Source: an uncultured Thermomicrobiales bacterium (GTDB taxonomy: Bacteria; Chloroflexota; Chloroflexia; Thermomicrobiales; CADCWN01). Taken from it: a stretch of 48,266 nt of DNA. The first letter of the stretch is position 1, and each line of letters begins with the position of its first letter. The notes under the pieces were generated by a model. It was not told where the DNA came from, did not search any database, and saw only the letters and a list, made by a program, of their open reading frames with translations. A program made the position numbers and the translations under genes. Below, one piece after another: positions 15,642-25,100 of the stretch. The stretch covers positions 1 through 48,266 of the forward strand of contig CADCWN010000397.1 in NCBI GenBank assembly GCA_902806415.1, written 5' to 3'.

Positions 15642-16406
15642 GTCAAGACGCTCCGCCAGCGACTCATCGGCGGGCAGCCGCAGCGCGTGGAACGCCTCGG
15701 CGAGCGCCAGCCCGTGCGCCGCGCCGGTCGCCTCGGCGCGGGCGCGGACGCCGCGCGCGACCCCGGCGGGATCGGCCGCCTGACTGGCATGGGCGAGCCG
15801 CGCGGCGATCTTCTCCTCGATCGTCGGGGCGATGTCGAAGACGAGATTCGGCCGGCCGGTGAGGAACAACCACGCCTCGGCGACGCTGTGCGGCGGCGCA
15901 TCCGGCGCGACGACCGTGCCGTCGATCCCACAGGCCGGGCCGGGTCGGCGCGCGCCGATCCGCGCCGCCGCCAGGGCGACGAGGCCAGCCTGGCGGTGGT
16001 CATTGTGGAAGGTGTAATCGTGCCAGGGGTCGAACGCGATCAGCAGGTCGGGGCGGACGCGCCGGATCTGCGCCGCGACCGCCGCGCGGGTCGGCAGATC
16101 GTCCGCGACCTCGCCGTCATGATAGCGCAGGAAGACGACATCCTCGACGCCGAGGAGCGCCGCCGCCGCCCGCTGCTCCGCCTCGCGGATCGCGCCGAGG
16201 GCGCGCGGGTCGATCAGCGGGTCCGGTGAGCCCTTATCCCCGGAGGTCAGGACCAGATAGCTGATCCGCGCGCCCGCCCGCGCCAGCAGCGCCACCGTCC
16301 CGCCGCAGAGCGCCTCGATGTCATCCGGGTGCGCGATGACCACCAGCACGGCGGACGGCACGGGGAACGCGGCGAAATCGCGGATCAGGCGCGGCCCAGG
16401 CTGCAT
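15630..16406 (-). CDS. PIG-L/LmbE family deacetylase
   Basis: The 258-residue protein has the zinc motif AHPDD at 25-29 (His26, Asp29 ligands) and the second motif FHNDHRQAG with His134 and His137. It belongs to the N-acetylglucosaminyl de-N-acetylase family, which includes MshB, BshB and LmbE. YLVLTSGDKGSPDP and REAEQRAAAALLGV are also diagnostic. The ATG start at 16406 has AAGGAG upstream. The exact substrate is open, since thiol biosynthesis and antibiotic pathways both use this fold. The last codons come from the repeat at 15531-15641. Confidence 0.92.
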   Translation of the reverse strand: MQPGPRLIRDFAAFPVPSAVLVVIAHPDDIEALCGGTVALLARAGARISYLVLTSGDKGSPDPLIDPRALGAIREAEQRAAAALLGVEDVVFLRYHDGEVADDLPTRAAVAAQIRRVRPDLLIAFDPWHDYTFHNDHRQAGLVALAAARIGARRPGPACGIDGTVVAPDAPPHSVAEAWLFLTGRPNLVFDIAPTIEEKIAARLAHASQAADPAGVARGVRARAEATGAAHGLALAEAFHALRLPADESLAERLDEWA

Positions 16407-16420
16407 CGTCGCGCTCCTTC

Positions 16421-16542
16421 AGTCGGCAGTCGGCAGTCGGCAGTCGGCAGTGGCTGGGCGGTGGTAGTCTGGCGCTACGCCTGCAAGCGGACCGTCACTG
16501 CCGACTGCCGACTGCCGATTTATGCCCTTCAGGGTACTGCCA
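16421..16542. repeat. AGTCGGC heptamer inverted repeat with the ATTTATGCCC module
   Basis: Four tandem AGTCGGC units (16421-16448) face three ACTGCCG units (16497-16517), their complement. Directly after come 25 bases (16518-16542) identical to 12746-12770. That module holds a small TTCA-loop hairpin (CCC-TTCA-GGG). The left arm ends 14 bases before the deacetylase ATG on the minus strand. Confidence 0.9.
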
Positions 16543-16878
16543 ACCCATCGCAGTATACAGGAACCGGTGTGCGCGCCAGACGAACACACGCCGTCGCGCA
16601 ACCGCGTGCCCGCCCCATTCGTCTCACCTGCTGAGGGCACCGCACCATCCGCGTCACCATCCCGTGCGTAGTATCGGTAGGATCGCCGCTACGAGGATGC
16701 AACGCGCGGCGGGCATGGCACGCAGGGGATCGTTATACTTCGGGGACATGGCATCGGTTCACCGTCGTCGCCCTTCTTCCGATGGGCCGGACCCGCGCGC
16801 GCCGCGACGGGAGCGTTGCGCCGTCGGCGAGTCGCGGCAGCAGGGGTCGGGGGACAGTAGCAAGAGGAGTGAAACTTC
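16543..16878. other. Intergenic leader of the secreted glycosidase gene
   Basis: No gene is supported in this stretch. A TATACT hexamer at 16734-16739 could be a -10 box, but no matching -35 lies 16-18 bases upstream. The ribosome site AAGAGGAG lies near the end. Confidence 0.35.
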
Positions 16879-18687
16879 GTGCAGAGTGTCAAAGGTGTGG
16901 GTCGGGTACGCCGCTGGGTCGGTATGGTTTTCGCCCTCGTCATCGTCCTCGGCAACTTCCTGCCACATCTGGGCGGCACGGTCAAGGCCGCGCCGGCCGT
17001 CGCCGCACCGGGCGACGCGCGCTTCTTCCCGGAGACGGAGCACTACATCTCCGGACGCTTCCGCGAGTTCTGGGACACCCAGGGGGGGCTGTTCGTCTTC
17101 GGCTATCCCCTGACCAACGTCTTCTCGTTCCCCTCTACCGACGGCAAGCTCTATCAGGTGCAATATTTCGAGCGCGCGGTCTTCGAGCTGCACCCCGAGA
17201 ACGCCCGCCCCTATGACGTGCTGCTGACGCAGGTCGGTCGCGAACTCGCCAATGCCCGGCTCCTCGACTCCAACTTCCAGCCCGCCCAGCGCAGCTTCAA
17301 TCCGCAGCAAACCTGGGTCGCCGAGACCGGGCACAACGTCGGCCCGACCTTCATCGACTACTGGCAGCGGTTCGGTGGGCTGCCAACCTTCGGCTACCCG
17401 ATCTCCGAGCTGATCACCGAGCGCAACGCGGCCGACGGCAAAGATTACCAGGTCCAGTATTTCGAGCGCGCCCGCTTCGAGTACCACCCGGAGAATATCG
17501 GCACCGATTATGTCGTGTTGCTCGGCCAGCTCGGGCGCGAGCGGATGATCCGCGCCGGGGTGCCGCTCGCCGCGCGGGCGGCCGAGCCGCCGCCGGTCAC
17601 CGCCCCCCCGCCCGGCGTCACGGTGACCGACCGCTTCTCGGCCACCGGCTATCCCTACCTGCTCGGTCCGAAAGTCGGCCTGGGGATCCAGGCCCAGTAT
17701 TACGGCCAGCCGCTCGATCGCCTGACCGGGATGGTCAATGACATCGGCTTCACCTGGACGAAGCAGCAAATCGTCTGGCGCGATGTCGAGGTCAGCAAGG
17801 GCCGCTACGAGTGGGGGCAGCTCGACGAGGTCATCGACAGCCTCAATCGCAGCCAGATCAACATCATGCTCTCGGTGGTGAAGTCGCCGCGCTGGGCGAC
17901 GCCAACCGGCACCGATGACGGCACGCCGAGCAACTCGCAGGATTTCGGCGACTTCATGCGGGCGCTCGCCACGCGCTACAAGGGGAAAGTCCTCGCCTAC
18001 GAGCTCTGGAACGAGGCCAACCTCGCCGCCGAGACCGGCGGGCGGATCAACCCGGCCTTCTATGTCCAGCTGCTGAAGGCGGGCTACCTCGGCGTCAAGG
18101 GGATCGACCCGAGCGCAATCGTGGTGATGGGCGCGCTCTCGCCGACCGGTGTGAACAACCCGCAAATCGCGGTCGATGATCTAGTCTACCTCGACCAGCT
18201 CTACAAGATCAACGACGGCGAGGTGCGCCACTACTTCGACGTCCTCGGCTCGCACCCCTACGGAATGAGCAACCCGCCCGACACCCTCTGGTCGGAGGGC
18301 AGGCCGGGGCCGGAGCCCAAATTCTTCAATCACGACAGCTTCTATTTCCGCCGCTTCGAGCAACACTACGCGATCATGCAGCGGTACGGCGACGGCGACA
18401 AGCAGGTCTGGCTCAGCGAGTGGGGTTGGGGGAGCGACTTCCGCCCGGACGGCTACCAGGAGTTCAACACCGTCACCGAGGAGATGCGCGCCAAGTATGT
18501 CACCGATGCCATCCTCCAGATGCGCGCGCGCAACCCCTACATCGGCGTGACCTTCCTCTGGAACCTCAATTGGTCGGTCATCGGCAACTGGTACGACGGC
18601 CCCTCGCACTACAGCATCGTCAGCCCCGATTACAGCAAGCGCCCGGTCTACGACGCGCTGAAGCGCCTCCCGAAAGACCCGCGCTAA
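16879..18687 (+). CDS. Secreted glycoside hydrolase-like protein with two FGYP/HPEN repeats
   Basis: The 602-residue protein has a signal helix (MVFALVIVLGNFLPHLGG, residues 16-33). Two ~60-residue repeats cover about 53-115 and 145-215, with the shared text FGYPL/FGYPI...YQVQYFERAVFE/ARFEYHPEN...LGRE. A TIM-barrel of the GH5/GH39 kind fills 265-600: YELWNEANL with Glu379 as likely acid/base, and VWLSEWGWG with Glu514 as likely nucleophile. DVEVSKGRYEWGQLDEVID is typical of GH39. The start is a GTG with GAGGAG upstream, and an ATG at 16924 is possible. It should act outside the cell on a glycan, perhaps held to the surface by the repeats. Confidence 0.8.
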   Translation: MQSVKGVGRVRRWVGMVFALVIVLGNFLPHLGGTVKAAPAVAAPGDARFFPETEHYISGRFREFWDTQGGLFVFGYPLTNVFSFPSTDGKLYQVQYFERAVFELHPENARPYDVLLTQVGRELANARLLDSNFQPAQRSFNPQQTWVAETGHNVGPTFIDYWQRFGGLPTFGYPISELITERNAADGKDYQVQYFERARFEYHPENIGTDYVVLLGQLGRERMIRAGVPLAARAAEPPPVTAPPPGVTVTDRFSATGYPYLLGPKVGLGIQAQYYGQPLDRLTGMVNDIGFTWTKQQIVWRDVEVSKGRYEWGQLDEVIDSLNRSQINIMLSVVKSPRWATPTGTDDGTPSNSQDFGDFMRALATRYKGKVLAYELWNEANLAAETGGRINPAFYVQLLKAGYLGVKGIDPSAIVVMGALSPTGVNNPQIAVDDLVYLDQLYKINDGEVRHYFDVLGSHPYGMSNPPDTLWSEGRPGPEPKFFNHDSFYFRRFEQHYAIMQRYGDGDKQVWLSEWGWGSDFRPDGYQEFNTVTEEMRAKYVTDAILQMRARNPYIGVTFLWNLNWSVIGNWYDGPSHYSIVSPDYSKRPVYDALKRLPKDPR

Positions 18688-18709
18688 GGGCGCAGCGACG
18701 CTAACCTGT

Positions 18710-18764
18710 AAAGCAGGAGCCCCCGCCGCCAGAAGTGTCTCTGGCGGCGGGGGCTCCTGCTTTT
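18710..18764 (+). terminator. Very strong rho-independent terminator
   Basis: A perfect 24-bp stem (18710-18733 with 18740-18763) with loop AGTGTC ends in TTTT. The stem starts AAAGCAGGAG. It lies 22 bases after the glycosidase stop, and its symmetry would let it work from both sides. Confidence 0.9.
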
Positions 18765-18771
18765 ATGGACG

Positions 18772-18795
18772 GGCTGGCGGCTGAAGCCGCCAGCC
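18772..18795. repeat. TGAA-loop hairpin between convergent genes
   Basis: GGCTGGCGGC and GCCGCCAGCC form a perfect 10-bp stem with the loop TGAA. It is 8 bases after the strong terminator and 24 bases before the DedA stop. It belongs to the TTCA/TGAA hairpin family at 5327, 11881, 35424 and 48003. Confidence 0.7.
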
Positions 18796-18819
18796 AGCGC
18801 CAGCCCCCCGCCAACGCCA

Positions 18820-19440
18820 TCAGTCGGCACCCTCCGCCTGCCGCCCCTTGATCCGGCGGCGGAAGAGATAGTAGACGCCGGCGGCGACGACGCCGAGGCC
18901 AAGCAGCCCGACTGCCACGTCGGAGTAGGTCGAGGCCCAGCGGCTGACCGCCTCCCAATTCTCGCCGAGCAGTTGGCCCGCCCCGATCAAGAGGATATTC
19001 CAGAGCCCGGTCCCGACGATGGTGAGGAGGAGGAAGCGCGGCAGCGGCATCCGCATCGTCCCCGCCGGGATGGAGACGATGCTGCGGGCCAGCGGGATGA
19101 CGCGGGCGACCAGCACTACCCAGTCGCCGTAGCGGATGAACCATTGCTCGGCGCGATCGAGGCTCGCCGCGTCGACGCGCAGGATCCCCCCGTAGCGCAG
19201 GATAATCGGCCGACCGCCCCAGCGACCGAGCGCGTAGAGGATCAGCGCGCCGATCGTCGCCCCGGCGGTCGCCACGAGCACGGCCAGCCAGAAGTTCATC
19301 TCCCCGCGCCCGACCAGGAAGCCCGCCAGCGGCAGGATCACCTCGGACGGGATCGGCGGGAACAGATTCTCGATGATCAGCACCAGGAACAGCCCGAGAT
19401 ACCCCAGGGTCCGCATCAACCCCACCACCGCGTCGGTCAT
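18820..19440 (-). CDS. DedA family membrane protein
   Basis: The 206-residue protein has the DedA/SNARE-associated (VTT) signature: ENLFPPIPSEVILPLAGFLV near the N-terminus, GATIGALILYALGRWGG, then FIRYGDWVVLVARVIPLARS with the conserved RxxPxxR, and a final helix (VGLLGLGVVAAGVYYLF). DedA proteins are undecaprenyl-phosphate or phospholipid flippases or carriers in the inner membrane. The start has AAGGAGG 9 bases upstream. The gene is complete and monocistronic. Confidence 0.92.
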   Translation of the reverse strand: MTDAVVGLMRTLGYLGLFLVLIIENLFPPIPSEVILPLAGFLVGRGEMNFWLAVLVATAGATIGALILYALGRWGGRPIILRYGGILRVDAASLDRAEQWFIRYGDWVVLVARVIPLARSIVSIPAGTMRMPLPRFLLLTIVGTGLWNILLIGAGQLLGENWEAVSRWASTYSDVAVGLLGLGVVAAGVYYLFRRRIKGRQAEGAD

Positions 19441-19558
19441 ACCCGCGATCCTCCTTATCTATTGTCACGGGGGGGAATGGTACTCGATCCGCCCCCCCTC
19501 CCGCCGCACGGCGCGCACGATGCACGATACGGGGAGGATGTGGCTCAACGGCCAGCCC

Positions 19559-19587
19559 TTGACATATGCAAAGAACGTCCTTATTAT
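19559..19587 (+). promoter_or_regulatory. Near-consensus sigma-70 promoter of the SDR/TetR/MBL operon
   Basis: TTGACA (19559-19564) and TATTAT (19582-19587) are spaced 17 bases apart in a strikingly AT-rich strip. TTATT-GT-AATAA overlaps the -10 and is followed by another TTAATAA, so a repressor site may cover the start point. The TetR protein encoded at 20667 is the obvious candidate. The SDR ATG is about 50 bases downstream. Confidence 0.75.
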
Positions 19588-19639
19588 TGTAATAACGGTG
19601 TTAATAAAGATATGGTTATCAACATAGCGGGAGGTGGAA

Positions 19640-20464
19640 ATGATCGAATCGCAAGTCGTGCTAATCACCGGAGCCGGGACCGGGATCGGTCGCGCCACAG
19701 CGACGGCGCTCGCTGCACACGGCCATCGAGTATTCGGCACCAGCCGCGACCCGGCGAGAGCAGGCGTCCAGGGCATTGAGATGGTGGCCATGGATGTAAC
19801 TGTGGGTACGTCGGTGACGACGGGTGTGGCTGCCATCCTAGAGCGCGCCGGGCGAATCGATACCTTGATCAACAATGTTGGCTATGTGCTGCTTGGCAGC
19901 GCCGAGGAAACGAACTTCGCAGAGTTCAGCGCGCAACTCGATACGAATTTCCTCGGGGCAGTGCGGGTCACGGCTGCCGTGTTGCCGACATTACGGCGTC
20001 AGCGCCGAGGCAAAATTGTCAATATCAGCTCGCTCGGTGGCCTTGCCGCCCTCCCCTATACCAGCGCATACGCAGCGAGCAAATTCGCGCTGGAGGGCTA
20101 CAGCGAGTCACTCCGCCAGGAATTGCTGTCCTTCGGTATCTACGTCTCGCTCGTGGAGCCGAGCAACGTGAAGACCGAAACCCTGGATAGCTCCATCCGG
20201 GCCAGCACGACCACTCACCCAGCCTACGACGCGATCCGCGCGCCGATCGTCGCAGACTTCAAGGCTAGCGGACTCCGCAGCAAATTCCGACCTGATACGG
20301 TTGCCAACACCGTCGTGCGCATCGTCGAAGATCCCGCACCCCGACTGCGCTATCCGATCGGTGCCCAAGCAAGATTCATCCCGCTCCTTAAAGCTATCCT
20401 CCCACAACCCTTGTTCGAGGCAGCCATCCGTCGCCAACTGCGGCTGGATGTGGCTGCGAGGTAG
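19640..20464 (+). CDS. Short-chain dehydrogenase/reductase
   Basis: The 274-residue classical SDR has the cofactor motif TGAGTGIG at residues 10-17, the NNVG stabilising motif, the catalytic Ser in NISSLGG and YAASK for the Tyr/Lys pair. The C-terminal part (SLVEPSNVKTETLDSSI) is typical of SDRs acting on lipids or steroids. The ATG at 19640 has GGGAGG 5 bases upstream; the GTG at 19634 overlaps that site. Its codon use is less GC-rich than its neighbours. It heads an operon with TetR and an MBL enzyme, so the operon may detoxify or catabolise one compound. Confidence 0.9.
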   Translation: MIESQVVLITGAGTGIGRATATALAAHGHRVFGTSRDPARAGVQGIEMVAMDVTVGTSVTTGVAAILERAGRIDTLINNVGYVLLGSAEETNFAEFSAQLDTNFLGAVRVTAAVLPTLRRQRRGKIVNISSLGGLAALPYTSAYAASKFALEGYSESLRQELLSFGIYVSLVEPSNVKTETLDSSIRASTTTHPAYDAIRAPIVADFKASGLRSKFRPDTVANTVVRIVEDPAPRLRYPIGAQARFIPLLKAILPQPLFEAAIRRQLRLDVAAR

Positions 20465-20666
20465 CAGCCACGCGCCGACCGATGATCGGCGTCAGCCCCG
20501 CCAAGGTCGGTGCCGATACGCCAGGTGTGGCGACCCACTTGACTACCTCTGATTCCGCGAGCGAAAGACCCGCACGATGCCGTATCGTGAGAGATCCGAG
20601 CGCCGTGGGTAGACCAGAGGCATCTGACCGGAAGAATCGCGCGACATGGGTGAAGAGGAGGATCCG

Positions 20667-21311
20667 ATGCCATCGACTCGTTCCGAGCGCGTGCGCACCG
20701 CAAGTCGGCAACGCCGCGAGCATGAGCGACAAGAGGTCCGCCAGACGATTCTCGACGCTGCGGTCGCCCTCTTCGTCGAACAAGGTTATGCAGGATTCTC
20801 GCTTCGGCAGGTCGCCGAGCGAATCGGCTATTCCGCGACGACTATCTACCTCTATTTCTCCGATAAGGATGATCTTATCTTCACGCTCGCCGACGAAGGT
20901 TTTCGCCGATTCGGCGCGCGATTGACGGAGGCCGCAGCCGGGACCGCCGATCCACTCGGGCGTATCTTCGCCCTGGGCCGCGCGTATGTGGCCTTCGGCA
21001 TCGAGGAGCCAATCTACTACCAACTCATGTTCATGCAGCGGGGCGACTTCCTGCTGAGTTGTCGCGCGGGCGAGGAGCGGCCTCGCGTCGACACGCTGGG
21101 TATCCTTCAACAGGCATTCGCGGAGGCGATCGACGCGGGATACCTGCAGCCCGGCGCGGCACCCGCCGATGCCGACGCCCTCTGGGCGCTGGCCCACGGC
21201 ATTGTGGCACTGCACATCGCGATCCCGACTGTGGGGCGCGAACGCGCCGAGGCGGCGGCGACGGTGGGGTTCCAGGCGCTGATCGACGGCTTGCGCGCAG
21301 GGCGAGAGTGA
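20667..21311 (+). CDS. TetR family regulator
   Basis: The 214-residue protein has a TetR_N domain at about 20-70: RQTILDAAVALFVEQGYAGF, LRQVAERIGYSATTIYLYFS and DKDDLIFTLADEGF. The C-terminal half resembles the TetR_C/WHG type (GRAYVAFGIEEPIYYQLMFM). The ATG at 20667 has GAGGAG upstream and is preferred over the in-frame one at 20646. It sits between the SDR and MBL genes and probably represses the operon through the AT-rich palindrome at the 19559 promoter. That is inference. Confidence 0.9.
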   Translation: MPSTRSERVRTASRQRREHERQEVRQTILDAAVALFVEQGYAGFSLRQVAERIGYSATTIYLYFSDKDDLIFTLADEGFRRFGARLTEAAAGTADPLGRIFALGRAYVAFGIEEPIYYQLMFMQRGDFLLSCRAGEERPRVDTLGILQQAFAEAIDAGYLQPGAAPADADALWALAHGIVALHIAIPTVGRERAEAAATVGFQALIDGLRAGRE

Positions 21312-21323
21312 GGGAGATCATCA

Positions 21324-22067
21324 ATGAACGGGGCAACACCGGAAATCCTGACGCTGCGACTGCCGATCGTGAATGCATATCTCGTGCGCGGCCGCCGCTG
21401 GGTGCTGATTGACGCTGGCGCGCCTGGGGATGAGGGGCGCATCCTGCTCGCTGCGGAACGCCACGGGGTACGACCACGCGATATCGGCCTGATCCTCCTC
21501 ACCCACGGTCACGTCGACCATTTCGGCGCAGCAGCAGCCTTGCAGCGCGCGACCGGGGCACCGATCGCGGTGCATCGGGCCGACGCGGGCTATCCGCGCA
21601 ATGGGCGCAACCCTGATATGCGGGCGACCGGATTCGAAGGGCGCATTTTCCGGCCCTTCCTGCCTTGGTCAGGACCCACGCTGGAACCCGACATCGCTTT
21701 CGCTGACGATTTCGATCCCGCCCCATATGGGCTCGACGCGACGGTCATCCCAGTGCCGGGACACAGCCCCGGCTCGGTCGCATTCCCCCTCTCGGGTGGC
21801 GCCCTGATCGCCGGCGATCTCCTGCGCGGCGGCTTCCTGGGCGGGCGCCTAGCGCCACAGCGGCCCAATCCGCCGTTCTATGCGGCCGATCGGTCGCAAC
21901 TCACGGCGAGTCTCCAGAAAGTTCTGGCGCTGCCGCTCGGCACACTTTATGTCGGACACGGCGGGCCACTCACTGCTGCAGCCGTGCGGCGGCGGTATGA
22001 TCATGCGACGCACTATCGTCCTTCGGCCACGCGCGATATCCACGGTTTGCCCGAGAGTCGTGAATAG
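21324..22067 (+). CDS. Metallo-beta-lactamase fold hydrolase
   Basis: The 247-residue protein has THGHVDHFG (HxHxDH) near residue 55-63 for zinc, a later PGHSPGS His, an AGDLL Asp and a terminal GHGGP His, so the full MBL ligand set is present. N-terminal VNAYLVRGRRWVLIDAGAPG is the usual first strand pair. It resembles glyoxalase-II or quorum-lactonase-like hydrolases. It starts 12 bases after TetR and closes the operon. The substrate is unknown. Confidence 0.9.
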   Translation: MNGATPEILTLRLPIVNAYLVRGRRWVLIDAGAPGDEGRILLAAERHGVRPRDIGLILLTHGHVDHFGAAAALQRATGAPIAVHRADAGYPRNGRNPDMRATGFEGRIFRPFLPWSGPTLEPDIAFADDFDPAPYGLDATVIPVPGHSPGSVAFPLSGGALIAGDLLRGGFLGGRLAPQRPNPPFYAADRSQLTASLQKVLALPLGTLYVGHGGPLTAAAVRRRYDHATHYRPSATRDIHGLPESRE

Positions 22068-22072
22068 TACAC

Positions 22073-22114
22073 AGGGCGCCCACGCCCCGCGCAGTTCGGA
22101 GGCGTGGGCGCCCT
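22073..22114. terminator. Bidirectional terminator between MBL and macroglobulin genes
   Basis: A 14-bp perfect stem (22073-22086 AGGGCGCCCACGCC with 22101-22114) has a 14-base loop. It lies 5 bases after the plus-strand MBL stop and 12 bases from the minus-strand macroglobulin stop, so it can serve both genes. Confidence 0.75.
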
Positions 22115-22126
22115 TATCCGATATCG

Positions 22127-25100
22127 CTACCCCCGCGCGTTGACCACCACCTTGCCCCCCAAACTCTCGCCGCGCCACTCGGGGCGGTAGTAGGCGTAGG
22201 CGTGGGAGGCGACCGCCTGGGCGCGCACCGGGTAGAGGGCGCGGGCCTGGAAGGTCAGCGTCAGCGACTCGTCCGGCTCCATCTCCTCGATGTAGAAGAT
22301 CACCTTGCGCCCGGCGATATCCCAGCGCTTCAGCTTCGGCGTTCGCCTCGCCAGCGCCTCGATCGACGCCGTCTCCGGCGCGAAGCCGGTCGGCACCGCC
22401 ACGTCCAGGACGACCATCCCGGCCAGTTGCGGCGCCGGCGGGGTGAAGCGCACCGTCGCGGTCACGGTCAGCAGGTCGTTCGTCGCGACCTCCTCCGCGC
22501 CATAGCGCACATCGAGCGCGAACGCCGAACCTGCCACGACCTCCGCCGCCGGGAGATTGAAACGCCGCACCACCTGCGCGACCGGCTGCCCCTTCCCGCT
22601 CGTCGCGAGCGTTAGCGCGCCGACCGCGCCCGACAACTCGACGATCTGCACCACGTCGGCGTTCTCCGGCGTGATCCGCAGCTCCTTGCGGAACCCGTCG
22701 GCGGTGATCGTCACCGTCGCGTCGATCGCCGCGCGGGCCGACGGCGCGGCGGTCGTCAGCGCCTGGAGGGCCACGACCATGTCCTGGGTCGAGCCGAAGC
22801 CGCCCTTCGCCCCGCGTCGCCCGGCGAGCCAGCGGATCGCCCGCCCCGCGTTGAGGCTATCCCCACCGGCCAGCAGCGCCAGCGCGGCGTAGGCCGTCGT
22901 CTCGGTCGCCGCGCTCCGCCCGCGATCATGGGGGGGCGCTGGGGCGGGGCGAGCCACCTCGCCGGGCGGCGGCGTCGCGGGGAGCGGGCGCGGCTGCGGG
23001 TCGTCGCCCCAGGAGAGGCCGTCGTCGGACTGCCGAGCAATCGCCAGCAATTGATCGCGCGCCGCCCCAGCCCGCGTGCTCCCCGCCAGCCCGAGGGCGT
23101 AGGCGGCGATCGCCAGCGCATACGGATCGGTGAGGCCCGCCAGTTGCCCTTCCAGCCAGCCGACCGCCCTGGCCGAGGTCGCGTCGTCGCCCGCCTCGCG
23201 CAGCGCGATCGCGACGTAGGCCGTCAGCGCGGTCTTCCCCCGCACGCCCCCCATCATCGCCTGATGGTGGACGAACCCGACCTGCTCGAACGCGCCGTCG
23301 CGCCCCTGCACGCCGCGGATCCAGTCGCGCGCGGCCGTCTGCACCGCCTCGTCGATGTAGATCAAGTCGCTCGCCTGCGCGAACGTCTTGAGGACGAACG
23401 CCGTCAGCCAGAGGCTGCCGCTCTTGTCGCTCTGCCCGAACGCGGAGTACGAGTCGTCGGCGCGCCGGTAGGTCAGTTGGCGCTGGTAGCCGGTCAGCAT
23501 CAGCGCCTCGGCCTTCGCCATGATCTCGGGCTTGTCCTGCCCGGTCTCGCGCAGGTAGCGCGCGATGAAGACATCCGGCGCGAAGAGGAGCATATTCTGC
23601 TCGCCGCAACCGTACGGCATCTGCAAGAGGCTGTCCAGCCCCTCGATCGTCTGGCCCAGGAGGCTGCCGGTCACCGCGACGATCGCGCGGGGCGAGCCCG
23701 CGATCGCGCCGTCCGGCGTGGCGAGTTCCAGGCGTTTCGGCGTGCCGACGGTGAGGATCAGGTTCTCGACCTGCTCGCGCCCGACCCCCTCCGGCTCGAC
23801 GATCAACTCCTTGACGATCGCGTCGGCGCACGTCCGCCCGCGCGCGGTCAGCCGCACCTTGCCGACGCTGAGACCGGTCGGGCGGATCGTGAAATCGGCC
23901 GCGCCGACCGCCTGCGGCCCCACCGTGACCACCCGCGAGGGCGCGTCGAGGCGGTCGAACCAGTCGGCGGCGGCCAGCTCGACCGTGAACTCCTGCGCGG
24001 TCGTGTCGTAGTTGTAGAGTGCCACGCGAACCGGGAACTCCTCGCCGCGACTGACGGCATACGGCAGATCGACGCTGACGAAGAACGGCTGGAAGACCCG
24101 CAGCGTCGCCTGGCCAATCCCGAGCCCCTTCTCCTTCGAGAGGGCGACCGTGCGGAACTCCCAGGTGGTGATGCTGTCCGGCGCGATCAGGCGCGGCGTC
24201 GCCCGCCCGCTCCCATCGGTGGTGAGTTCGCTCCAGACCCAGGTCTCGGGGAAGAATTGGCGCACGCGCGCGGGCTCGGCCAGCGCCCCGGCCTGCGCGG
24301 AATTGTCGGCGGCGGGGGGGGCCGCAGGGGCGGCGGGCGCAACGGCCCCCGCCTCCGGTGCGGCCCCCCCCGCCTGGCGCACGGCACCACCCGCGGCCCG
24401 CTGGGTCTCCTGCAACGCCTTGCCCGCCGGGACCGTGCGGTTCGTCAACACGATCAGCCCCGCCCCCGCGAATGCCTCCTTCGCGCCGGGGCTGACGCTC
24501 GAATTCGCCCCGACCGGCGGGGCCACCGCGATGCGCGGGGCGGCGACCCCGCCCGGAGCCTCCGGCGCGGGGAGCGGCTGCGGCCCGCCGGGGACCGGCT
24601 GCGCCTCGTGGGCCTCCGCTTGCGGCGCGCCGTAGAGGCGCTCGATCTCGTCGAAGACGGCGCGCAGGTTTAAGCGGTTCTCCGCGAGGATGAAGACCGC
24701 GCGATCGACGGCGGCGAGCCCGACGCGCGCCACCCCCTCGGTCTGGATCGCCACCGCGATCTCCTCGCCGGGCGCGACCTCCCCGCGCTCCGGGCTGACC
24801 GTCACCCGCTGCGGCAGTGACCCGTCGACCTTGAAGCCGACCCAGTCGGCCGCGACCTCGCCATCGGGCAGGATCTGGTAGACGACGATCCGCGACTCCG
24901 GGGCCAACACCGGGTCGAGGTTGACGACGATCTCGCGGTCGCGCGCCACGTCGGAGTAGACGACCTTGCCGCGCGACAGGATCTCGTAGTAGAACGACTT
25001 TGCCTCCTTCGTCGCCGTCACCCGGAACCGCGCCTGCTCGCCGACCTTCAAGACACCCTGGCTCAGTTCCTCGACGCGCAGGAACGCGCCGCTCGGCGAG

